Assembly (NCBI GenBank): GCA_016302505.1
Contig: JAEDNL010000012.1
Location: forward strand, 1 to 28,317
DNA: 28,317 nucleotides
Source: Bacilli bacterium
GTDB taxonomy: Bacteria; Bacillota_I; Bacilli_A; RF39; UBA660
Direction: 5' to 3'
Shown here: positions 6,608-12,886 of the stretch, piece after piece
Layout of the letters: each line of letters begins with the position of its first letter
How positions within the stretch are numbered: the first letter of the stretch is position 1
The notes under the pieces: generated by a model
What the model was told of the DNA's origin: nothing
What the model saw: the letters and a program-made list of their open reading frames with translations, nothing else
Databases searched by the model: none
Program-made: the position numbers and the translations under genes

Positions 6608-7676
6608 CAAACACATCATACATGTTCTTATAACAATATGTTACTCTATTAGTTCCTTTTTTCTTTTCTTTTATTAAATAACCTGATAAAACCAACTTAT
6701 TAAGCACTTTATTAACTGAATTAATATGTAATCTACTCTCAGTTACTATATCATTAACAGTAAAAACTATTTTTTTAATCATTATTGGATATACTTTATA
6801 AATTGTAGTTCCACCAATATCTTTTTTGAATTTTTCAATATCATTATTATATATTTTATTTAATAATTTTATTTTTTTTATATTCAAATAACACTGCTCA
6901 ATTACGCATTGTAAAAAAAATTTTATAAATTTTTCATTTTGTTCAACATCAGAATCACTCAGTAAAGTAAAATAAGTATTTTTTAAATTATATAAACTTT
7001 CAGATATAAATAATAACGGTGGTTCATTTTTATAATATGATGTTTCTATTGGTATAAGTAATCTACCCATAAGTCCATTTCCAGATAAATATGGATGTAA
7101 TTTTTCAAATTGATAGTGACTAAGTGCTACTGAAACTAAATTCTTATTTAAATTTTCATTCAAATATTCACTTAAATCCCCCATTAATTTAGGTAACTCT
7201 GTATACCTTGGTGGTATATATGAAACACTTGATCCGGCAAGTCCAGGTTTTAATAAAAACGTTTGTTTTTTTCTTAAAAGACCGCTTTTTTTTGTATTAT
7301 TATCTTTTTTACAGTTTGAATAAATAATTTTATTAATTTTATTAAAGAATAATGTATCAAATCCGGTTTTATTAGACTCAGTTAAACCAACTATTAATGC
7401 TTTTCTCATGTTAATAAATTCGGTTGTTGTATTACTTTTATTTTTATAAGGCATATAAAACATGTCATCTTTTTTAATATCCATATTATCTATTTTAAAT
7501 GAATAGTATGTTTCGTTTACAAATAAACAATTTAAAAAATTATTATAATCAAAACTCATATTTTTTAAATAACCCTTATATTCTCCATAAACTTCCATAG
7601 TTTCATTTAATAGTTTCAATATATCGTTACTGTAACTGTAATTTAATTCTAATTTTTTTGCTTTATATGGTTCCAT
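6600..7676 (-). CDS. Fic-domain protein with a degenerate active-site motif
   Basis: 358 residues from MEPYK. The frame extends to 7727, but GGAGG sits five bases before the ATG at 7674-7676. Order: Fic N-terminal region with an inhibitory-helix-like SFKIDN (59-64, family SxxIEG), flap segment SSVSYIPPRYTELPKLMGDL (149-168), Fic motif HPYLSGNGLMGR (194-205), then a winged-helix domain at about 300-350 (VNDIVTESRLHINSVNKVLNKL). Fic enzymes usually transfer AMP from ATP to target hydroxyls using HxFx(D/E)GNGRxxR. Here His194, the GNG loop and the last Arg are kept, but the Mg-binding acid is Ser198 and the first Arg is Leu202. The inhibitory Glu is Asp63. Efficient AMP transfer is therefore unlikely; a changed activity or a binding/regulatory role through the winged helix is possible. 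It is convergent with the unknown gene beside it. Confidence 0.85.
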   Translation of the reverse strand: MEPYKAKKLELNYSYSNDILKLLNETMEVYGEYKGYLKNMSFDYNNFLNCLFVNETYYSFKIDNMDIKKDDMFYMPYKNKSNTTTEFINMRKALIVGLTESNKTGFDTLFFNKINKIIYSNCKKDNNTKKSGLLRKKQTFLLKPGLAGSSVSYIPPRYTELPKLMGDLSEYLNENLNKNLVSVALSHYQFEKLHPYLSGNGLMGRLLIPIETSYYKNEPPLLFISESLYNLKNTYFTLLSDSDVEQNEKFIKFFLQCVIEQCYLNIKKIKLLNKIYNNDIEKFKKDIGGTTIYKVYPIMIKKIVFTVNDIVTESRLHINSVNKVLNKLVLSGYLIKEKKKGTNRVTYCYKNMYDVFVN

Positions 7677-7695
7677 ACATGCCTCCATTATTTTT

Positions 7696-7704
7696 AATAT
7701 ACCA
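7696..7704 (-). promoter_or_regulatory. extended -10 promoter of fic
   Basis: TGGTATATT on the minus strand (7704-7696), an extended -10, with no convincing -35. The ATG follows about 20 bases later. Confidence 0.4.
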
Positions 7705-7710
7705 CAAATA

Positions 7711-7751
7711 TAAAAAAAAATATACATATTTTTTAAAAATTATGTATATTT
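7711..7751 (-). terminator. terminator of the exported-protein gene
   Basis: An 11-bp perfect stem (7718-7728 with 7741-7751) with a 12-base loop, followed on the minus strand by nine Ts. The stem is nearly all AT, so efficiency is uncertain. It starts at the stop codon of the 7750-8118 gene. Confidence 0.55.
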
Positions 7752-8118
7752 AATATAAATTTGGAAAATCTAGTAATCCTGTTCCATCACCCGATAACCA
7801 ATATATATAATTATCTTTCATTTTTAAATCATAAGTCACAGTATAAATGTCATTATTATTATCATCTTTACAATAATAAATTAATGTAGTTTTTCCATCT
7901 TTGTTATATTTGTATTTCCATGTATTATCATTTTTATTTACTAATTCAATATTATCATTAGATAATTTATAATTCCACTCACATTCAATAGCTAATTCTA
8001 AATTACTATAGTTTACTGTAATATTGTTTTCATATTTATTTAAATAACTATTTTGTGGATAAAATATTAGTAACATTATTATTATAGAAGAAATTCCAAA
8101 CATAATTTTAAATCTCAT
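7750..8118 (-). CDS. small membrane-anchored or secreted protein, possibly chagasin-like fold
   Basis: 122 residues from MRFKIMF; AGGAGG six bases before this ATG decides the start over the longer frame to 8142. A hydrophobic N-terminal segment (4-20) is a signal peptide or anchor, with no lipobox. The rest is predicted outside the membrane. The pattern CEWNYKL (46-52), WKYKYNKDGKTTLIYYC (68-83... C83) and YTVTYDLKM (92-100) resembles the beta-strand framework of chagasin-type (I42) cysteine-protease inhibitors. The NPTTGY loop and RPWE motif are absent, so inhibition cannot be claimed. The only two Cys (46, 83) could form a disulfide. No promoter is convincing between it and the terminator at 8141-8175, so it may depend on read-through from the structured RNA upstream. 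Confidence 0.7.
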   Translation of the reverse strand: MRFKIMFGISSIIIMLLIFYPQNSYLNKYENNITVNYSNLELAIECEWNYKLSNDNIELVNKNDNTWKYKYNKDGKTTLIYYCKDDNNNDIYTVTYDLKMKDNYIYWLSGDGTGLLDFPNLY

Positions 8119-8140
8119 GTATACCTCCTTCATTATACAC

Positions 8141-8175
8141 AAAAAGCAAAGTGTTCTGATAAAACATACTTTGCT
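8141..8175 (-). terminator. terminator (or attenuator) at the end of the structured RNA
   Basis: AGCAAAGT (8175-8168) pairs with ACTTTGCT (8152-8145), 8 bp, 15-base loop, followed by TTTTT on the minus strand. No protein-coding gene lies upstream of it for about 480 bases, so it ends a non-coding transcript. It sits 11 bases before the ribosome-binding site of the exported-protein gene. Confidence 0.75.
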
Positions 8176-8597
8176 CCGAGTTTCACGAAAATAAATTAAG
8201 AATCATTTATATTAAATTTTAGTTTAATATAAATATTTCTAAATATTATCAGTATTTAGCTTAATTTCTAATCTTTTTGAGTTTTGCTTTCTCAACGATA
8301 TATCATTTGTCCTTAGTAGATTAGGATTCTAAATCTTATATTTAATAAGATATATATTTCAAAATATGCATGATAATATAAATTATTATTAATAAGATAA
8401 ATACATAAATAATCAATAAGTTAATATTAATCAAAAACATATAATTGAATAATAATAATAAAATATCACATACAATACATGAAATAAAATTAGAATTTTT
8501 TCACTATTAATTGACTTATACTCTATATAGTATTAATAAAAAATAAATTAATATTAATACTATAATTTATTGAGGCTTCTCAATTATTGTATTGGAC
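8145..8597 (-). ncRNA. structured non-coding RNA or long 5' leader, unknown class
   Basis: About 450 nt without a convincing gene, bounded by a strong minus-strand promoter and an intrinsic terminator. Pairings I can see: 8569-8574/8579-8584; a 13-bp stem 8526-8538/8552-8564; 8318-8324/8268-8274 enclosing 8291-8295/8277-8281; 8260-8267/8193-8200 enclosing two hairpins, 8253-8259/8239-8245 (7 bp) and a 12-bp stem 8223-8234/8205-8216; and the terminator stem. Three of these helices abut with no unpaired base (8259/8260 and 8267/8268), which favours a real multi-branch fold over chance AT pairing. I see none of the signatures of RNase P RNA, tmRNA, 6S or SRP RNA. It could be a free RNA (for example one of the large ornate classes) or an attenuating leader for the gene at 7750-8118. 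This also accounts for the gene-free stretch 8119-8659. Confidence 0.6.
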
Positions 8598-8603
8598 AAA
8601 TAT

Positions 8604-8633
8604 ATTTTATCATATATTTTTTTATTATGTCAA
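8604..8633 (-). promoter_or_regulatory. promoter of the structured RNA
   Basis: A perfect -35 TTGACA (8633-8628) and an extended -10 TGATAAAAT (8612-8604), spacer 18. Predicted start near 8597. Confidence 0.75.
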
Positions 8634-8640
8634 TACATTT

Positions 8641-8673
8641 TATAAAAAAAATGAAAAAATTATTTTTTTTCAT
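8641..8673 (-). terminator. hydrogenase terminator
   Basis: ATGAAAAAA (8673-8665) and TTTTTTCAT (8659-8651) form a 9-bp stem followed by a run of Ts. It overlaps the hydrogenase stop codon. AT-rich, so strength is uncertain. Confidence 0.55.
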
Positions 8674-10153
8674 TTAATAATCCACTTTTATCACTAAATG
8701 ATGTATGTAATAATGCCATACTTTTTTCACCTAATGGATTTTTAAGATATTTTTTATATAATACTTTTAATTCTTTATTATTATGAGCAAATTTATTTGT
8801 TCTTTTTTGATCTATTTTATAAAGGCCTTCTGCTCTTTGTTCCCTTATTTCTTCAATTTTTGGAATAGCACATAACGGTTGCCCTCCTCCGCCTATACAT
8901 CCACCTTTACAATTCATAACTTCAATAAAATGAAACTTTTTATAATAATCATCTTTCAATATTGCTTCTAAATTTTCCATTTGTTGAATTACTGCAACTT
9001 TTATAACATATTTTTGAATTTTTATTGTTGCTTCCTTAATACCTTTAAAACCTCTTAAGTCACTAAATTTTAATTCTTCTTTTCTTAGATTTTCACCAGT
9101 TAACATTCTATAAAGTGTTCTAATAGCTGATTCAGTTACTCCACCAGTATTACCAAAAATAACTCCAGCACCACTACTATCACCTAAAATATTATCATAC
9201 TCACTGTCTTCTAATAAATTTAAATTTATTTCCTCTTCTTTCAAAAATATTCCTAATTCACTAGTTGTCATTACATAATCTATATTAGGAGTATACTCTT
9301 TTGCCTCCATTTTTTTTGAAGTACATGGTGTAATAGCAACTGTTACTATTTTTGAAGGTTCAAGTTTTTTTTCTTCTGCAAAATAACTTTTGATTATTGA
9401 ACATTGCATTCCAATTGGACTCTTACAAGTAGATATGTTTTCTAATAATTCAGGATGATATATTTCAGCATATTTTACCCAAGCTGGACAGCAACTTGTA
9501 AATTGAGGTAGAGAAAGGCCTTCTTTCAATCTTTTAGCAAACTCAGTCACCTCTTCCATTATAGTTAAATCTGCTCCAAAAGCTGTATCAAAAACATAAT
9601 CAAAACCAAGTTTTTTTAAAGCTGTTACTATTTTTTTCTCAACATTATCACCAGATTTTAAATTAAACATTTCTCCTAAAGCTACTCTAACAGCTGGTGA
9701 AATAATACCAACCACTATCTTTTCATTTGAAATAATCGTTCTTTTTACATCATGATAACAATATCTTGGTATGATTGCACCTGTTGGACAATTTAATATA
9801 CATTGACCACAACCTAAGCATATTGGATTTTTACATTCCTTAAGATTATATTTTAAATTAACAATATTTTCACAAGTTTTTTTACATTGACCACAATTAA
9901 TGCACTTCTCGATAATTCTCACAATTGATGGATTATAAGGATCAATTTTAATTTTTTTATCTTGTATATCATCATTAATAATTTTTTGAGTTTCATTTTC
10001 AGTTACTTCATCTAACATTGAATCTATAATATCAACTAGTTTTTCAGACTCTTTAAAACTATCTTTATTAGCACCACATTTTGGACAAACAAAATCATCT
10101 ACTAACGTATCAGATTCAATATCATAACCGCATTTGCATATATATTTATTCAT
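8660..10153 (-). CDS. [FeFe] hydrogenase with N-terminal rubredoxin-like and 2[4Fe-4S] domains
   Basis: 497 residues. N-terminus 5-27 is rubredoxin-like (CKCGY and CPKC, with CxC rather than CxxC in the first knuckle). A two-cluster ferredoxin follows at 84-122 (CINCGQCKKTC and CLGCGQCILNC). The H-cluster domain has L1 TSCCPAW (219-225), L2 TPCTSKKME (275-283) and L3 EVMNCKGGCIGGGGQP (411-426), with the small-subunit-like tail KYLKNPLGEKSMALLH near 468-483. All four H-cluster Cys (222, 277, 415, 419) and the proton-relay Cys221 are present. L2 has Thr275 where prototypical enzymes have Met. It should couple reduced ferredoxin or a similar carrier to H2 in fermentation; the redox partner is unknown. 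No maturase genes (hydE/F/G) are in the window. Ribosome-binding site AAGGAG and its own promoter; a two-component system lies just upstream. Confidence 0.93.
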   Translation of the reverse strand: MNKYICKCGYDIESDTLVDDFVCPKCGANKDSFKESEKLVDIIDSMLDEVTENETQKIINDDIQDKKIKIDPYNPSIVRIIEKCINCGQCKKTCENIVNLKYNLKECKNPICLGCGQCILNCPTGAIIPRYCYHDVKRTIISNEKIVVGIISPAVRVALGEMFNLKSGDNVEKKIVTALKKLGFDYVFDTAFGADLTIMEEVTEFAKRLKEGLSLPQFTSCCPAWVKYAEIYHPELLENISTCKSPIGMQCSIIKSYFAEEKKLEPSKIVTVAITPCTSKKMEAKEYTPNIDYVMTTSELGIFLKEEEINLNLLEDSEYDNILGDSSGAGVIFGNTGGVTESAIRTLYRMLTGENLRKEELKFSDLRGFKGIKEATIKIQKYVIKVAVIQQMENLEAILKDDYYKKFHFIEVMNCKGGCIGGGGQPLCAIPKIEEIREQRAEGLYKIDQKRTNKFAHNNKELKVLYKKYLKNPLGEKSMALLHTSFSDKSGLLNEKK

Positions 10154-10176
10154 ACTAACTCCTTATTTATGAATTT

Positions 10177-10185
10177 ATTATATCA
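10177..10185 (-). promoter_or_regulatory. extended -10 promoter of the hydrogenase gene
   Basis: TGATATAAT (10185-10177), a perfect extended -10. A weak -35, TAGAAA, lies at 10205-10200 inside the end of the kinase gene. The hydrogenase can thus be transcribed separately from the two-component genes. Confidence 0.6.
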
Positions 10186-10189
10186 TTAA

Positions 10190-11575
10190 TTAATTACTTT
10201 TTCTATTTATTTCAAAATAAAACATTGTTCCATTACCTTTACTACTATTGACTCCATATTTATATCCATGTGTTTCTAATATAGTTTTTACAATCGATAA
10301 ACCAAGTCCAGTACCATAAGCATTTCTTTTATGTTTTAATTCATTATGATAATACTTATTCCAAATATATTTAATATCTTTTTCATCTATTCCTTTACCA
10401 GTGTCAATTATTTCTATTCTAACATATTTTTTTTCTTCTTTTAAATTAATATATATTTTTTTATCATCACCAGTATAATTAACAGCATTATTAATTAAAT
10501 TATATATTACTTGTTCTATTCTATTTTTATCAGCATCTACAATTACTGGTTTCTTATTTTCATATATAAATTTGTATTTTTCATCTTTTATTAATATTTT
10601 ATATCTTTTTATTATTGATTTTATTAATTCATCTATATCAAACTTTTCTAACTTTAATTCATATGTTTCAGATTGTAATTTTGACAAATTTAAAATATCA
10701 TTAACAAGAAGTGTCAATCTATCAGTTTCTTCTATAATTATATTCATATTCTCTTGTCTTTTTTCTTTACTTTGCGGTATATCTCTTGTCATTTCAGCAT
10801 ATGCCTTTATCATAGTTAAAGGTGTTTTTAAATCATGACCAACATTAGCCATTAAATCTTTTCTTAAACTATCTGTTTTAGATAATTCATTTTTAGCTCT
10901 TTCTAAAGTTTCAGAAAGATTTTTAATTTCTTTTATATTACTATTTGTTTTAAAAGAAACATTAAAATCTCCTTTGGCTAATTTGTTTGCTGAATTACTT
11001 ATTTTAACAATAGGATTAGTTAAAATTTTTGAAATTAATGAACTTATTAATATGGCTATTATTAACATAGCTATTACTATATATATATATTGATTTTTAA
11101 TTAATGTCAATGAAGTATCTAATGGCTGTATTGGAGCATTTAAAAATATATAAATATCACTATTTAATTTGATCCCTTTAAGTAATGTATTATTTTTAAA
11201 TCTATATGTTTTTATAATTGTTTGATCTTCAGACCTACCACTTTCTATAAATTTATTTATAAATGTTAAATCATTACTATCTCCTATAATACATCCTCTA
11301 TTGTAAGAATTCGCTACTGTAACAGTTTTTCCATTAGAAACAACTGCCATACATATACCATTTTCATAAGATAAATCTTCTAAGTATTTACTGTCCACTA
11401 TATCTTTAGATAATATTTTTTCGGTTACATTATTTAATTTTTTTGTTTGATATATTTCATAGTATTGATTTAATAAACCTATTTGCATCGCAAATAATAA
11501 TAGCAATATAATACACGAAAAAGTTATAAAAAATGCTAATACTGTATTTCTAATTTTTGGATTATTTATAATCAA
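10190..11575 (-). CDS. membrane sensor histidine kinase
   Basis: 461 residues. TM1 about 10-33, an extracytoplasmic sensor region about 34-160, TM2 about 163-184, HAMP about 185-236, dimerisation/phosphoacceptor helix with VGHDLKTPLTMIKAYAEM (phospho-His247), and an ATPase domain with N-box DKNRIEQVIYNLINNAVNYT, G1 DTGKGI and G2 GTGLGL. All catalytic elements look intact. It overlaps the response-regulator gene by 14 bases, so the two are co-transcribed and coupled. The sensor region is not one I recognise, and the signal is unknown. It lies just upstream of the hydrogenase, but adjacency alone does not prove control. Confidence 0.93.
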   Translation of the reverse strand: MIINNPKIRNTVLAFFITFSCIILLLLFAMQIGLLNQYYEIYQTKKLNNVTEKILSKDIVDSKYLEDLSYENGICMAVVSNGKTVTVANSYNRGCIIGDSNDLTFINKFIESGRSEDQTIIKTYRFKNNTLLKGIKLNSDIYIFLNAPIQPLDTSLTLIKNQYIYIVIAMLIIAILISSLISKILTNPIVKISNSANKLAKGDFNVSFKTNSNIKEIKNLSETLERAKNELSKTDSLRKDLMANVGHDLKTPLTMIKAYAEMTRDIPQSKEKRQENMNIIIEETDRLTLLVNDILNLSKLQSETYELKLEKFDIDELIKSIIKRYKILIKDEKYKFIYENKKPVIVDADKNRIEQVIYNLINNAVNYTGDDKKIYINLKEEKKYVRIEIIDTGKGIDEKDIKYIWNKYYHNELKHKRNAYGTGLGLSIVKTILETHGYKYGVNSSKGNGTMFYFEINRKSN

Positions 11576-12215
11576 ATTTATACCCCATTCCTCTAACAGT
11601 AGTTATTAGATTTCTATATTCTTTTAAGTTATTTCTTAGCATTTTTATATGAGTATCTATTGTTCTATCGTTTCCAAAATAATCGTAATTCCATATGTTA
11701 TTTAATAATTGCTCTCTAGAGAGTGCAATTCCTTTATTACTTATAAAATATACTAGCAAATCATATTCTTTTGGTGTTAAATTTATTTCTTTGTCATCTA
11801 TATATACACAATGTCCTAAATAATCTACTTTTAATCCTTTATATTCAAATGTATTCTCATCTCTTTTATATCTTTTAATAACGGCATTAATTCTTGCTAA
11901 TAATTCTTTTGGACTAAACGGTTTTGTCATATAATCATCTATACCTAAATCAAAACCCATCAACTTATCATATTCTTCTCCTCTTGCAGATAATACAATT
12001 GTCGGAGTATTATATTTCTCTTTAATTTCTTTATAAGCAGTAAAACCATCCATTTTAGGCATCATGATATCCATTACAATAATATCAGCTTCAGGTGCAA
12101 GTTTAATAGCTTCTAAACCATTTTCTGCTTCCAAAACTTCATATTTATTTCCTAAACAATATTCTTTTATAACATCTCTTATTAATTTTTCATCATCAAC
12201 TATTAATACTTTCAT
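11562..12215 (-). CDS. OmpR/PhoB-family response regulator
   Basis: 217 residues. Receiver domain 1-115 with acidic pair D7/D8, phospho-acceptor D49 (IIVMDIMMPK) and the conserved Lys in TKPFSPKELL. Winged-helix DNA-binding domain about 125-217 (LTPKEYDLLVYFISNKG, then NDRTIDTHIKMLRNNLKE and TTVRGMGYKF). Ribosome-binding site GAGGTGATTTAATG. First gene of the operon with the kinase. Repeats in its own promoter region suggest autoregulation. Confidence 0.95.
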   Translation of the reverse strand: MKVLIVDDEKLIRDVIKEYCLGNKYEVLEAENGLEAIKLAPEADIIVMDIMMPKMDGFTAYKEIKEKYNTPTIVLSARGEEYDKLMGFDLGIDDYMTKPFSPKELLARINAVIKRYKRDENTFEYKGLKVDYLGHCVYIDDKEINLTPKEYDLLVYFISNKGIALSREQLLNNIWNYDYFGNDRTIDTHIKMLRNNLKEYRNLITTVRGMGYKFDYK

Positions 12216-12224
12216 TAAATCACC

Positions 12225-12270
12225 TCACAATTAATATACTAACATATTGTGAATATTTAGTGAAATTTTT
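12225..12270 (-). promoter_or_regulatory. promoter region of the two-component operon with candidate binding repeats
   Basis: A -10 TATATT (12238-12233) is framed by an inverted repeat, TCACAAT (12225-12231) and ATTGTGA (12246-12252). Slightly upstream on the minus strand TTCAC occurs twice with an 11-base period (within TTCACTAAATATTCAC), the spacing typical of OmpR-type tandem sites. No good -35 is visible, as expected for an activated promoter. Autoregulation is inference. Confidence 0.4.
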
Positions 12271-12299
12271 ATGTGCATATAGTAATTAAAACTAAATCA

Positions 12300-12563
12300 T
12301 TATTTATTTATATTTGCATAATAATTAAATTCATATATTTCAGACGCTACACTTTCTAAATCTTCAAAATCATCTTCGCATAAAACATCTTCAATTTCAA
12401 ATATTAAATTTTGAATAGATGAACATTTATATGGATTTATTTTGTATTTTAATAAAATTTGAATCTGATATTCATTTAAAAAAATACCATTTATTATTTC
12501 TTTATGCATATATTTTTCATCAAATAAATCTTTTATATTAATATCTTGATTATCAATTTTCAT
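12300..12563 (-). CDS. small acidic protein of unknown function
   Basis: 87 residues, acidic C-terminal half (IEDVLCEDDFEDLESVASEI). No signal peptide, membrane segment or motif I recognise. The segment NEYQIQILLKYKINPYKCSS looks helical and may be a protein-interaction module. Ribosome-binding site AGAGGT is six bases before the ATG. It follows rpmE by about 34 bases, beyond the rpmE terminator, so it is probably made by read-through or a weak promoter. Confidence 0.65.
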   Translation of the reverse strand: MKIDNQDINIKDLFDEKYMHKEIINGIFLNEYQIQILLKYKINPYKCSSIQNLIFEIEDVLCEDDFEDLESVASEIYEFNYYANINK

Positions 12564-12584
12564 AAAAACCTCTTAATAATTAAA

Positions 12585-12609
12585 TAAAAAATCACTATTA
12601 ATCAGTGAT
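12585..12609 (-). terminator. rpmE terminator
   Basis: ATCACT (12609-12604) pairs with AGTGAT (12596-12591), 6 bp, 7-base loop, followed by TTTTTT. The rpmE stop codon lies in the loop. Confidence 0.75.
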
Positions 12610-12798
12610 CCCATATTTATTTTTGAATTTTTGTACATTTCCTGTTTTTACTGTTTTAAATTTACCTGTATAAAATGAATGACACTTGTTGCAAGATTCT
12701 AATTGAATTTCTTCTTTAGAAGATTTAACTTCAAATTCATTCCCACAAGCACATTTAACTTTGCAAACTTTTTGTACTGGATGTATTCCCTTTTTCAT
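12598..12798 (-). CDS. rpmE: 50S ribosomal protein L31
   Basis: 66 residues. The zinc-binding form: CACG (about 17-20) and CNKC (about 36-39), then the L31 signature HSFYTGKF. Located at the subunit interface near the central protuberance. Ribosome-binding site GAGGAGGATAAAATG. Zinc-type L31 is often replaced by a Cys-less paralogue under zinc limitation; no such paralogue is in this window. Transcribed from its own promoter with a leader of alternative hairpins. Confidence 0.96.
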   Translation of the reverse strand: MKKGIHPVQKVCKVKCACGNEFEVKSSKEEIQLESCNKCHSFYTGKFKTVKTGNVQKFKNKYGITD

Positions 12799-12813
12799 TT
12801 TATCCTCCTCGCC

Positions 12814-12843
12814 ATAACTTAATAAAAGTTATAGAAATAACTT
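12814..12843 (-). promoter_or_regulatory. rpmE leader with mutually exclusive hairpins
   Basis: The transcript holds AAGTTAT (12843-12837), ATAACTT (12832-12826) and AAGTTAT (12820-12814). The middle copy can pair with either neighbour (7 bp; loops of 4 or 5 bases), and the second pairing ends three bases before the GAGGAGG site. This is the form of a translation-control switch. Autoregulatory L31 leaders are known in Firmicutes; identity with them is not tested. Confidence 0.5.
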
Positions 12844-12851
12844 CACATGGT

Positions 12852-12880
12852 ATTATACATTCTTTTTATGAATAAATCAA
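12852..12880 (-). promoter_or_regulatory. rpmE promoter
   Basis: TTGATT (12880-12875) and TATAAT (12857-12852), spacer 17. Confidence 0.8.
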
Positions 12881-12886
12881 GTACAA

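Noticed and set aside
8180..8195. parS-like sequence (GTTTCACG half-site)
   Set aside because: Only the left half matches the TGTTTCACGTGAAACA consensus; about 11 of 16 positions, and it lies within the end of the structured RNA.
5120..8640. prophage or integrative element
   Set aside because: No integrase, transposase, phage structural gene, tRNA target or flanking direct repeats could be seen; the term accessory cluster is all that is supported.
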